NCBI GenBank assembly: GCA_003133225.1 | Contig: PKWL01000077.1 | Coordinates: 1-63,033, forward strand | Source: Janthinobacterium sp. | GTDB lineage: Bacteria > Pseudomonadota > Gammaproteobacteria > Burkholderiales > Burkholderiaceae_D | Reading direction: 5' to 3' | Length of the DNA stretch: 63,033 bases | Position numbers and translations under genes: made by a program | In this document: piece after piece, positions 46,803 to 55,291 of the stretch | Layout of the letters: each line of letters opens with the position of its first letter | How positions within the stretch are numbered: position 1 is the first letter of the stretch | The notes under the pieces: model-generated | The model's database searches: none | Seen by the model: the letters and a program-made list of their open reading frames with translations, nothing else | Told to the model about the DNA's origin: nothing

Positions 46803-48377
46803 ATGAAGCTGATATCTTTTTTCACCCGGCGCCCGATGCAGCCCGACAACGCGCGGGCAGCGGGTGTCCCCGCGCCCGCGCCGAAGGAACCGCGTTTCGT
46901 CCTGTCCATCAGAACCAAGGGTTTGATCGTCATCACGACGCTCATTGCCTATTCGATCATTATCGCCATTTTTGCATTTAATCAAAAAAACCTCTTGTTG
47001 CACGATTTCGAAGAAATACAAGGGGCGCTTGAAACCGAGGCCATGTTAAAGCAGGCCGACCTATCGGCCTTCCATGCCGTCATGGCGATCTTTGCCAACG
47101 TCGATGCGGCCGACCATGTGGAGGCCATGCAGCGCATCGAAATGCATCATCAGACCTTGCTCGATCTGGAGGCCGAGTTGTCGGCGCGCCTGCCCAACGA
47201 TTCCTTAAACGAGGCTGATTTGAACGCGGACTGGGAACTGGCCAATAAGAACCCCTCCAAGGCCAATTTGAACCGGCTGGTCGTCGAACTGATCAAAGTG
47301 AAGAATGATTTCGCGTTACTCACGGAACAAGTGCAGGAAATCCGTAAATCCATGTCCGCCCGTTACCGCACCCAGACCGATTCGGTGGCGATGACCACCC
47401 TCTTGCTCGGCATGCTGGGCCTGGGCCTCTTGGGCGCGATCATCATCTTGTTTTTCCGCCGCTTGACGGACGATTTGCGCATCCTGCAAAGCAGGGCGCT
47501 CGACATCGTGAATGGCTTTCGCGGTCAGCCCATGGCCATTACGCGTCACGACGAAGTGGGCCGCCTGATGGTCGCCGTCAATAACATGGCGGCCACACTC
47601 GACTTGCGCGATAAAGAGCTGATGCTGGAGCGGCAAAAGTATTTTCATCAGGAAAAGATGGCGGCAATTGGCACCTTGGCCGCCGGCGTCTCGCACGAAA
47701 TCGGCAATCCCATCGCCGCCATTTCCGGCATCGCGCAAGACATGATCGAACGGCGCACGGGGAACGGCGCCGATTGCAGGACGGGAAATTGTCACGATTG
47801 CCGGCCCGACCTCATTTATGTGCAGACCGAGCGCTTGGCCGCCATCACGCGCGAAATTGCGGAGTTCGCGTCACCGCGCGCGGTTGAGCCGCAGCTACTC
47901 GACTTGAATGCGCAACTGCGCAGTACCAGCAGTTTGATCCGCTATGACAAGCGCCTGCAGGGCGTCACCTTGCGCCACGATTTGGATCCCCAGTTGCCGG
48001 CGATTTACGGCGTCGCCGATCAACTGACCCAGCTCATCATGAATCTGTTGATCAATGCCATGGATGCCCTGGAAGGCAAGGCGGACGGCACCCCCACCAT
48101 CGTCATCACCACGCGCGCCGACCCTGAGCGAGCCTGCGTCGTGATCGAGGACAATGGCCAAGGCATCGACCAGGAAACGCTGGCCCGCGTTTTCGAGGCT
48201 TTTTTCACGACCAAGCCGGCCGGGAAAGGCACCGGCCTCGGATTGTCCTTGTGTTACTCGATCACAAAGCGCCACGGCGGCACCATCGAGATCGATTCCA
48301 CCCCGGGTTTGGGGACGCGGGTCCAGGTTTTTTTCCCTTTGAACGATACAGTTTATAACGAAATGAATTCACTATGA
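46803..48377 (+). CDS. Membrane sensor histidine kinase of an NtrB-like pair
   Basis: 524 residues. Two membrane helices (GLIVITTLIAYSIIIAIF and TTLLLGMLGLGLLGAIIILF) bracket a 150-residue, mostly helical periplasmic domain rich in acidic residues and Met, then HAMP, HisKA (GTLAAGVSHEIGNPIAAISG) and HATPase_c (NLLINAMDAL, IEDNGQGI, GKGTGLGLSLCYSI). Between the two HisKA helices is an unusual insertion with CRTGNCHDCRPDL, a CX4CX2C arrangement. It overlaps the response regulator gene by four bases, so the two form one signalling unit. The signal is unknown; redox state, metal or quinone are possibilities. Confidence 0.9.
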   Translation: MKLISFFTRRPMQPDNARAAGVPAPAPKEPRFVLSIRTKGLIVITTLIAYSIIIAIFAFNQKNLLLHDFEEIQGALETEAMLKQADLSAFHAVMAIFANVDAADHVEAMQRIEMHHQTLLDLEAELSARLPNDSLNEADLNADWELANKNPSKANLNRLVVELIKVKNDFALLTEQVQEIRKSMSARYRTQTDSVAMTTLLLGMLGLGLLGAIIILFFRRLTDDLRILQSRALDIVNGFRGQPMAITRHDEVGRLMVAVNNMAATLDLRDKELMLERQKYFHQEKMAAIGTLAAGVSHEIGNPIAAISGIAQDMIERRTGNGADCRTGNCHDCRPDLIYVQTERLAAITREIAEFASPRAVEPQLLDLNAQLRSTSSLIRYDKRLQGVTLRHDLDPQLPAIYGVADQLTQLIMNLLINAMDALEGKADGTPTIVITTRADPERACVVIEDNGQGIDQETLARVFEAFFTTKPAGKGTGLGLSLCYSITKRHGGTIEIDSTPGLGTRVQVFFPLNDTVYNEMNSL

Positions 48378-49753
48378 AATCCCTGGACGTGATGGTGATT
48401 GACGATGAGCCGGCGATCCGCCAGATACTGGCAGCGCATTTGCTCAAGGCCGGCTGCAACGTGTGTCAGGCGCCCAACGGCCTCGAGGCCTTGGAACGTT
48501 TGTCCAAGGGCGATATCGATGTCGCCATTTGCGACATCAAGATGCCCGACATCAGCGGCATCGAACTGGTGCGCCGGGCCCGCGCGTCCGGCCTCGAGAC
48601 CAATTTCATCATGATGACGGCGTTCGCATCGGTCGACACGGCGATCGAAGCCATCCAAGCCGGCGCCTCCGATTACATGATCAAACCGGTACGCAACGAA
48701 GAGGTGCTGCACCGCCTCCTAAAAATTAGCGACATGCGCGGCCTGCGCGCCGAAAACCGCGTCCTGCGCAGTTTGGTGCAGGGCAATAAGGAAGACCAGT
48801 TCGCCTTCCTCTCGCCCGTCATGCGCGATCTCGATCGCTTGATCGACAAAGTCTCGCCCACCGACAGCACGGTCCTCGTGACCGGGGAAAGCGGCACCGG
48901 CAAGGGCGTCATCGCGCGCCGCATTCATCAGCAAAGCCCGCGCACGAATGCCCCATTCATCCCCGTCAACTGCGGCGCGTTGCCGGAAAATCTGATTGAA
49001 AGCGAATTGTTCGGCCATACCAAGGGCGCCTTTACAGGCGCCGACAAGGCTCGAAAAGGCCTCTTTCTGGAAGCCGATGGCGGCACCATTTTTCTCGATG
49101 AAATCGGCGAATTGCCGCTGCTCATGCAAGTAAAACTGCTGCACGTGATCGAAGAGAAATCAATCAGGGCCGTCGGCAGCGAGCAGGCGCGGCGGGCCGA
49201 CGTGCGGATCGTGGCGGCCACCAATCGCGACCTGGCCCAAATGGTGGCCGAAGGGCGCTTTCGCGAAGACTTGTATTTTCGCTTAAGCGTTTTCCAGATC
49301 CATGTCCCGCCCTTGCGTGAGCGCAGCGAGGATATGGCGAGATTGGTGCAGTTTTTCCTGCACCGGGGCATGAAACGCATGAACGTGGAGGGCGCCATTT
49401 CAGTCGATCCGGAAGTCGAAGAGCTGCTCGACGCCTACGAATGGCCGGGCAACGTGCGCGAAATGGAGAACGTCATCGATCGCGCCTTGATTTTGGCGGA
49501 CAAAGGGCAAATCACTTGCGCCGATCTGCCCCCGCAAATCATCAAGAATGGGCGCGCCGCCACGCCCGAATTGGCGATACAAGATTGCGGCGAGAGCCTG
49601 CGTGACCAGGTCCGGCGCTTCGAGAGTGCGTTAATCGGCAAAGCGATCAATGAGGCCGATGGCGATCGCCGCGTGGCCGCGCAAAAATTGGGGATGGGCT
49701 TGTCCAGCCTGTATCGCAAACAGGAAGAGTTTGAAACGCTTGGACTGCTGTAG
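48374..49753 (+). CDS. Sigma54-dependent response regulator (NtrC family)
   Basis: 459 residues with receiver (VMVIDDEPAIRQIL, CDIKMPDISG, MIKPVRNEE), AAA+ domain (Walker A GESGTGKG, GAFTGAD loop that contacts sigma54, GGTIFLDEIGELPL, LRERSEDM) and a Fis-type HTH (DRRVAAQKLGMGLSSLYRKQ). All motifs needed for sigma54 activation are intact. Two sigma54 promoter candidates lie within 5 kb upstream, at mtoD and the ccsA-like gene, and no other obvious target is near. It is the likely direct activator of the mto region. Confidence 0.95.
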   Translation: MKSLDVMVIDDEPAIRQILAAHLLKAGCNVCQAPNGLEALERLSKGDIDVAICDIKMPDISGIELVRRARASGLETNFIMMTAFASVDTAIEAIQAGASDYMIKPVRNEEVLHRLLKISDMRGLRAENRVLRSLVQGNKEDQFAFLSPVMRDLDRLIDKVSPTDSTVLVTGESGTGKGVIARRIHQQSPRTNAPFIPVNCGALPENLIESELFGHTKGAFTGADKARKGLFLEADGGTIFLDEIGELPLLMQVKLLHVIEEKSIRAVGSEQARRADVRIVAATNRDLAQMVAEGRFREDLYFRLSVFQIHVPPLRERSEDMARLVQFFLHRGMKRMNVEGAISVDPEVEELLDAYEWPGNVREMENVIDRALILADKGQITCADLPPQIIKNGRAATPELAIQDCGESLRDQVRRFESALIGKAINEADGDRRVAAQKLGMGLSSLYRKQEEFETLGLL

Positions 49754-49894
49754 TTTAGGGCCCGAGGCGTTCGCCCTTGCGTGCCGGAACCAGTGCGCGA
49801 AAAAGTGCCGGGCCGCTTTGAGGCGCGCGCCCGGAGCACTGGGCGGTGCCATGGAGACGACGGCAGGTGAGAATTTGAACGGCCAGTTGCCGTC

Positions 49895-51277
49895 GTGAAC
49901 AGGCCTCCAAGCGCTACGATCTATGTGCGCGCCACTGCCGGCTGCTACACCAGAACGCGCTGGCTGTGCATAGGAGTCACGCAGCTGGTCTTCTACGGCT
50001 TGCCGTGGTTGCGCTGGAACGGACGCCCAATGGTGCTGTTCGACTTGGCGGCGCGAAAATTTTATCTCTTTGGCATCGTGCTGTGGCCGCAAGACCTCAT
50101 TTATCTGGCCGCGCTTTTGATCATCTGCGCCTGCACGCTTTTCCTGTCAAGTGCGCTTGTCGGGAAACTCTGGTGCGGCTTCGCGTGCCCGCATACGGTC
50201 TTCACTGAAATTTTCATGTGGATTGAGCGCCGCATAGAAGGGGGGCGCAGCGCGCGCATGCGGCTAGACATGGAACCCGCCTCGCGCCGCAAATTGCAAA
50301 AGAAAGCGATCAAGCATGGCGCCTGGTTGCTGCTCGCGTTTTGGACCGGATTGACTTTTGTCGCTTATTTCACGCCGATCCGGGCTCTGCTGCAGGGCTT
50401 GGCGAGCGCCGCTCTAGGCCCGTGGGAATGGGTTTGGATTGCACTCTATGGCGCGCTCGCCTACGTCAACGGGGGCTTGATGCGGGAGGCCGTGTGTCGC
50501 GACATTTGCCCCTATGCGTGTTTCCAGAGCACCCTCTTCGACCGCGATACGCTGGTCGTGACCTACGACACGGCGCGCGGCGAGCCGCGCGGCCTGCGCA
50601 ATCGGAAAAGTCTTAGCCAAAACCTGCGCCAGGGCGATTGTATCGACTGCACGCTATGCGTCCAGGTGTGCCCGACCGGCAGCGACATCCGCCGCGGTTT
50701 GCAATCCGATTGCATGGGTTGCGCCGCCTGTATCGATGCTTGCGATCTGGTGATGGACAAAATCGGGGCAGTGCGCGGCTTAATTCGCTATTCAACGCAC
50801 AACGCCCTCGCGCGCCAACTGTCGCCGCGGCAAATGCGCGCGCGCATCCTGCGCCCGCGCGTGCTGGCCTACGCGGGCATGCTGGCAGCGCTTTGCGCCG
50901 CTTTTGCCGGCTCGCTTGGCACGCGCCTGCCCTTGAAGTTGGACGTGATGCGTGACCGCCTGGCCTTGGAGAGCGAGGCGGCCGAGGGCGTCGTCGCGAA
51001 CGTCTATCGGCTCCACATCATGAATACGGACGAGCGAGCGCATCGTTACCATATCGCCGTCTCCGGAATCGACACCATCACGCTCGCATCACCCGCCCAA
51101 GTCGTCCTGGAAGGGGGCGCCGCACGCGACGTGGCGGTGCGCGTTGGCGTCACCCGCGGCCACACCGCGGCGGGGGCGCACCCCATCGTCTTCGAGCTGC
51201 AAGACGAGAACGATGCCCGCCTGCGCCTGCGGGAAAAAGCCGTGTTTTTGGTGGCACGCGCGAAAGCGGCGCCCTGA
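49895..51277 (+). CDS. CcoG-like polyferredoxin membrane protein (copy 2)
   Basis: 460 residues, GTG start. Same plan as ccoG at 29468: WLCIGVTQLVFYGLPWLRWNG, CGFACPHTVFTEIF, 4Fe-4S motifs CIDCTLCVQVCPTG and CMGCAACIDAC, and the Ig-like tail NVYRLHIMNTDERAHRYHI. It begins 142 bases after the sigma54 regulator in the same direction and is not part of a cco operon. It may supply reduced copper or another electron-transfer step for this region. The clear divergence from copy 1 in sequence but not in motifs suggests an old duplication with retained function. Confidence 0.88.
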   Translation: MNRPPSATIYVRATAGCYTRTRWLCIGVTQLVFYGLPWLRWNGRPMVLFDLAARKFYLFGIVLWPQDLIYLAALLIICACTLFLSSALVGKLWCGFACPHTVFTEIFMWIERRIEGGRSARMRLDMEPASRRKLQKKAIKHGAWLLLAFWTGLTFVAYFTPIRALLQGLASAALGPWEWVWIALYGALAYVNGGLMREAVCRDICPYACFQSTLFDRDTLVVTYDTARGEPRGLRNRKSLSQNLRQGDCIDCTLCVQVCPTGSDIRRGLQSDCMGCAACIDACDLVMDKIGAVRGLIRYSTHNALARQLSPRQMRARILRPRVLAYAGMLAALCAAFAGSLGTRLPLKLDVMRDRLALESEAAEGVVANVYRLHIMNTDERAHRYHIAVSGIDTITLASPAQVVLEGGAARDVAVRVGVTRGHTAAGAHPIVFELQDENDARLRLREKAVFLVARAKAAP

Positions 51278-51383
51278 CAGCTAAAAATTCCAGGCCTTTG
51301 GCAAAAAAAATGAAGGGCTTTGGTGTGAAAAACCGCATCCGGATGACGCATAAAACAAGGTTGCAACAATGGGCTTTCGGTGA

Positions 51384-51414
51384 AAAAAACCGACTTGGGG
51401 CACGCCCCGGTTTT
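51384..51414 (+). terminator. Terminator-like hairpin after the second ccoG
   Basis: GGGGC-AC-GCCCC inner stem (51397-51408) inside an AAAACC/GGTTTT outer stem with a five-base bulge. T residues follow. Confidence 0.55.
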
Positions 51415-51528
51415 CATTCACAAATAATGTTGGCTTTTTTAAGCCGTTGTTTTAGCATGCGTTTTTAATTTATGACGGCAAGGTGAGAGCTTGATGCCGT
51501 GTGATTTCCCGGGCGCTTATGGCATAAT

Positions 51529-51577
51529 TTGATCTGGATCATAAAAATGCGAATACCATGTTGGTATCATGCTGCTT
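51529..51577 (+). promoter_or_regulatory. FNR/DNR-type class II promoter
   Basis: TTGATCTGGATCAT (51529-51542) is one base from the FNR consensus. TATCAT (51565-51570) gives a start near 51577, placing the box centre exactly at -41.5. A second inverted repeat ATACCA-TGT-TGGTAT (51553-51567) overlaps the -10. Confidence 0.75.
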
Positions 51578-51605
51578 GATCTTGAACAAGAAACATGAAA
51601 AAACG

Positions 51606-52283
51606 ATGGACGATGTCACGCCCAACCTGAAAAGCATTCTCGCCAATACGTCCTTGTTCCAGATGTTAGACGAGAGCCAGCTTGACGAAATCGTAGCCAA
51701 GACCAGCCCGCTGCGCCTAGCCCAGAACATCTGCGTCGTCAATCAAGGCGACGCCGCCGAAGGCACATTCTGGGTCGTCTATGGCCAGGTGCAAATTGGC
51801 CTGTATAGCAAGCAGGGCGGCGAAAAGACGCTCGAGATTTTGGGACAGGGCAAATGCTTCGGCCTCGGCGAAATGCTGCTGGAGCAGCCCCATCTGGCTT
51901 TTGTGAAAACCACCATCGACTCCATGTTACTGCACACCGAACGCGCTGCGATTTTGCAAATTGCGCAGGAAAATTTCAGTTTTGCCCATTCCTTGATGAC
52001 CTGCGTCGGGCGCCAGCTGTATGGACTGGTGCGGGACATCGGCAGTTACGCGCAAACGGCAAGGCAACGCCTGGCCGGGTATTTACTGCAGCAACGCCGG
52101 CGCGAGAGCAGCGACGATATTGAACTGGTTGCCAACAAGACGCTCATTGCTTCCCGCCTCAGCCTGACGCCGGAAACCTTGTCCCGTTTGTTCCATGACT
52201 TTTCCGCCGAAGGATTGATCAAGGTCTCCGGACGCCACATCACGTTACTCGACTGTGAAAAATTGTCGGCCTTGATTTCCTAA
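51606..52283 (+). CDS. Crp/Fnr-family regulator without Fe-S cysteines (Dnr-like)
   Basis: About 225 residues from ATG 51606 (MDDVTPNLKSIL). It has a cyclic-nucleotide-binding-like domain (GDAAEGTFWVVYGQVQIGLY, GLGEMLLEQPH) and C-terminal HTH with SRLSLTPETLSRLFHDF, keeping the E--SR residues that read FNR-type half-sites. The N-terminal Cys cluster of Fnr is absent, as in Dnr/NnrR proteins that sense nitric oxide through heme. Its own promoter carries an FNR-like box at -41.5, so it is likely under Fnr control or autoregulated. ccmA follows 69 bases later. Confidence 0.88.
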   Translation: MDDVTPNLKSILANTSLFQMLDESQLDEIVAKTSPLRLAQNICVVNQGDAAEGTFWVVYGQVQIGLYSKQGGEKTLEILGQGKCFGLGEMLLEQPHLAFVKTTIDSMLLHTERAAILQIAQENFSFAHSLMTCVGRQLYGLVRDIGSYAQTARQRLAGYLLQQRRRESSDDIELVANKTLIASRLSLTPETLSRLFHDFSAEGLIKVSGRHITLLDCEKLSALIS

Positions 52284-52352
52284 ATTAATGATGAAACGCA
52301 AGAAAATTTCGGCGCAATTTGCGTGCGCGCCGCTTGCGTGTAGAGGGGGCAA

Positions 52353-52988
52353 ATGAGTCTACAAGCGTATCACTTGGCTTGCACGCGCGGCGAGCGCGAA
52401 CTGTTCCAAAACATCGGCTTCGACCTCCATGCGGGCGACGCCATGCGGGTCGCCGGCGCCAACGGCAGCGGCAAAACCAGCCTGCTGCGCATGCTGTGCG
52501 GTCTTGCCTTTCCGGCGGCGGGAGAAGTGCGCTGGAACGGGCGCAACATCCGCTCCGCGCGCGAGGAATTCGGCAGCGAACTGATCTATCTCGGCCATGC
52601 CAACGGCGTCAAGGACGATCTGCTGGCCTGGGAAAACGTGGTCGTGGCCGCGACCTTGTCGGGCACCCCGGTCGGGCGCGACCAAGCTTACGCCGCCCTC
52701 GGCGCACTCGGTTTGGCCAGGGCCGCCGATTTGCCGACGCGCGCCTTGTCGCAAGGGCAACGCAAACGGGTCGCGCTGGCGCGCCTGCGCCTCAGCATGC
52801 AAACGCCGCTGTGGATACTCGACGAGCCCTTCGCCGCGCTCGACCAGGATGCGGTCACGGAACTATGCGCGACGCTCAACCTGCATCTAGCGCAGGGCGG
52901 CATGGTCATTTATACAACTCATCAGGAAATCAATCTGACTTCGCAGCGCTCGCTCCATCTCGACCTGAGCCGGGATACCCTATGCTAA
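52353..52988 (+). CDS. ccmA: Heme exporter ATPase CcmA
   Basis: 211 residues, ABC ATPase of the CcmABCD complex that releases holo-CcmE for cytochrome c maturation. Walker A GANGSGKTS, signature LSQGQRKRVALARL, Walker B LWILDEPFAALD and H-loop TTHQE are all present. Preceded by AGAGGGGGC. Overlaps ccmB by seven bases. Confidence 0.95.
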   Translation: MSLQAYHLACTRGERELFQNIGFDLHAGDAMRVAGANGSGKTSLLRMLCGLAFPAAGEVRWNGRNIRSAREEFGSELIYLGHANGVKDDLLAWENVVVAATLSGTPVGRDQAYAALGALGLARAADLPTRALSQGQRKRVALARLRLSMQTPLWILDEPFAALDQDAVTELCATLNLHLAQGGMVIYTTHQEINLTSQRSLHLDLSRDTLC

Positions 52989-53650
52989 AGGCACTTTGCT
53001 GCGTCATCCGGCGCGACTTGCTGCTGGCGTTTCGGCGCCGCTCGGACGTGTTGACCACCTTATTCTTTTTTATTATCGTCGCTACCCTGTTTCCCTTGGG
53101 CGTGGGACCTGAACCTGCGCTCTTGCGCACAATGGCACCGGGCATTCTCTGGGTGGCCGCGCTGCTGGCATCAATGCTGGCGCTCGGACGTTTGTTCGCG
53201 CTCGATTTTGCGGACGGGACCCTCGAGCAAATGCTTCTTTCCGCCGAACCTTTGACCGTGATCGTGATCGGAAAAGTGATGGCGCATTGGCTGGTATCGG
53301 GTCTGCCGCTGGTCTTATTGGCGCCCTTGCTGGGCGTCCAGTTCGACCTCTCGCGCTCGTCCGTGGCGGTCCTGTTTTTCAGCCTGCTGGTGGGGACCCC
53401 CGTATTGAGCCTGATCGGCGCGATCGGCGCCGCCCTGACGCTGGGCGTGCGCGGCGGCGGGGTGCTGGTATCGCTGCTGGTGCTGCCTTTGTACATCCCC
53501 GTCTTGATCTTCGGCGCCGGTGCGGTCGGCGCCGAAGCGAGCGGCTTGGGTAGTAGCGCGCATTTGCTGCTGCTAGGTGGCATACTGGCAGGCGCAGCCG
53601 CGCTAGCGCCCTGGGCCACCGCGGCCGCCTTGCGCATTTCCCTCGAATGA
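52982..53650 (+). CDS. ccmB: Heme exporter membrane protein CcmB
   Basis: 222 residues from ATG 52982. Six hydrophobic segments; family stretches RDLLLAFRRRSDVLTTLFFF, FADGTLEQMLLS and LIGAIGAALTLGVRGGGVL. It is the permease partner of CcmA. A longer frame to 52319 exists but only reads ccmA in another frame. Confidence 0.94.
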   Translation: MLKALCCVIRRDLLLAFRRRSDVLTTLFFFIIVATLFPLGVGPEPALLRTMAPGILWVAALLASMLALGRLFALDFADGTLEQMLLSAEPLTVIVIGKVMAHWLVSGLPLVLLAPLLGVQFDLSRSSVAVLFFSLLVGTPVLSLIGAIGAALTLGVRGGGVLVSLLVLPLYIPVLIFGAGAVGAEASGLGSSAHLLLLGGILAGAAALAPWATAAALRISLE

Positions 53651-53847
53651 CATGGCACGACAATTGCTTAAAAGGAATAAAACTGATTTTATCACGCGCC
53701 CTTGCGCCACCCCCTGCCTTCTTGGCTGTAACACGCGGGCGACGCCGAGCGGGCGCAACGCGTCTTTTTCTCATTTTCGGGAAATCCAATTTCCTCGTGT
53801 AGCGGGGCGGCGTAGCCCCCCAGACCCTATTTTTTGGAGCATATAAG

Positions 53848-54630
53848 GTGTCCATTTCCAACAACATTCCTATCGGCGCACGCGAATCACACCGCATCCA
53901 CTGGTACAAATACGCGTCGCCACAGACTTTTTTCCCGATTGCGGGAAAATTGATCCCCTGGTTTTCCGCTATCGCGCTTGTCCTTGGCGTCATTGGTGTC
54001 TATGTCGGCTTTTTCATGGCGCCAACCGACCGTCAGCAAGGCGACGCCTATCGCATCATTTTCCTGCACGTGCCGGCGGCATGGATGTCAATGGTGGTCT
54101 ACCTGATCATGGCATTTTGGGCCGCCATGGGCTTAGCCTTTAATACGCGCCTGTCGTCCATGATGGCCAGCGCGCTCGCGCCCACGGGCGCCATGTTTAC
54201 TTTCCTCGCTTTGTGGACAGGCGCGCTGTGGGGCAAGCCGACCTGGGGCGCCTGGTGGGTCTGGGACGCGCGCCTGACCTCGGAACTGATCTTGTTGTTC
54301 TTGTATGTCGGCTTCATGGCGCTGCAGGCCGCGATCGACGAACCGCGGCGGGCCGATCGGGCCGGCGCCGTGCTCGCCTTGGTCGGCGTCATCAATGTCC
54401 CCGTCATTTATTTTTCCGTTCAATGGTGGAACACCTTGCACCAGGGCTCGTCGATCAACTTGAAGAGCGCCCCGAGCATGGCGCTCACCATGCTGATGGG
54501 CATGCTGATCATGGCGCTCGCGTTCTGGGCGTACACGATTGCCATGACGATGCTGCGCCTGCGCTGCATCGTGTTAGAGCGCGAGCGGCATACCGATTGG
54601 TGCAAACAATTCATGGAGACACAACGATGA
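53848..54630 (+). CDS. ccmC: Heme lyase component CcmC
   Basis: 260 residues, GTG start. Six helices with the WWD heme motif (WGAWWVWDARLTSELILLFL) and flanking His residues (IIFLHVPAAWMSM; WWNTLHQGSSIN). CcmC loads heme on to CcmE. About 200 bases separate it from ccmB, an unusually wide gap for this operon, with no gene or terminator visible in it. Confidence 0.95.
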   Translation: MSISNNIPIGARESHRIHWYKYASPQTFFPIAGKLIPWFSAIALVLGVIGVYVGFFMAPTDRQQGDAYRIIFLHVPAAWMSMVVYLIMAFWAAMGLAFNTRLSSMMASALAPTGAMFTFLALWTGALWGKPTWGAWWVWDARLTSELILLFLYVGFMALQAAIDEPRRADRAGAVLALVGVINVPVIYFSVQWWNTLHQGSSINLKSAPSMALTMLMGMLIMALAFWAYTIAMTMLRLRCIVLERERHTDWCKQFMETQR

Positions 54631-54800
54631 TCTGGGACAGCTGGAGCGACTTTTTCGCGATGGGCGGCTACGCCTTGTACGTTTGGGGCTCGTTTGGGGT
54701 GGTTTTCGGCTGCATGGCCGGCGAAGTGCTGCTCGTCTCGCAGCGCTCGAAATCGATCCGAGCGCAGCTTTGCTCTGCGCGCGCAAGGAACAAACAATGA
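54627..54800 (+). CDS. ccmD: Heme exporter protein CcmD
   Basis: 57 residues: a single membrane helix (MGGYALYVWGSFGVVFGCMA) and a basic C-terminal tail. It overlaps the end of ccmC (ATGA) and the start of ccmE (ATGA), exactly where CcmD lies in this operon. It holds CcmABC and CcmE together. Confidence 0.88.
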   Translation: MIWDSWSDFFAMGGYALYVWGSFGVVFGCMAGEVLLVSQRSKSIRAQLCSARARNKQ

Positions 54801-55291
54801 AACCGAGGCATAAACGCTTGATCCTGATCGTCGTCGCGCTGGGCGTGCTGTCTCTGGGTGGCTGGATGCTGGCGTCGGCATTCAAGAAGAACCTCGTGTT
54901 TTTCTTCACGCCCACTCAAATTCTGGCCGGCGAAGCGCCGCGGGGCAGCAACTTCCGCATGGGCGGCATGGTCGAAAAAGGCAGCTTGCAACGCCAGAGC
55001 GACGGCGTGACGGTCGCCTTCGTCGTCACCGACACCGCGCACAGCATCCGCGTCCATTATCGCGGCATTCTGCCCGACCTGTTCCGCGAGGGCAAAGGCG
55101 TCGTCGCCGAAGGCAAGCTGGGCGACGACAAGCTGTTTTTAGCCGATGAAGTGCTGGCCAAGCACGATGAAAATTACATGCCTCCAGACGCCGCCTATGC
55201 GCTGAAAAAGGGCAAAGAAGCCAATCTCGCCAAAAACGCCAGCGCTGCCGCTGGCGCCACCGTCGGCAACCAAACCAAGGGTAGCAAATGA
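54797..55291 (+). CDS. ccmE: Heme chaperone CcmE
   Basis: 164 residues: N-terminal membrane anchor (LILIVVALGVLSLGGWMLAS), OB-fold domain (NFRMGGMVEKGSL, VHYRGILPDLFREGKGVVAEG) and the heme-attachment region VLAKHDENYMPPDA with the covalent His. It carries heme from CcmC to CcmF. ATG overlaps the ccmD stop. Confidence 0.96.
   Translation: MKPRHKRLILIVVALGVLSLGGWMLASAFKKNLVFFFTPTQILAGEAPRGSNFRMGGMVEKGSLQRQSDGVTVAFVVTDTAHSIRVHYRGILPDLFREGKGVVAEGKLGDDKLFLADEVLAKHDENYMPPDAAYALKKGKEANLAKNASAAAGATVGNQTKGSK

Noticed and set aside
52319..53650. Apparent 443-residue protein spanning ccmA and ccmB
   Set aside because: Its first half reads ccmA out of frame; ccmA is clear in its own frame and only the ccmB part is real.
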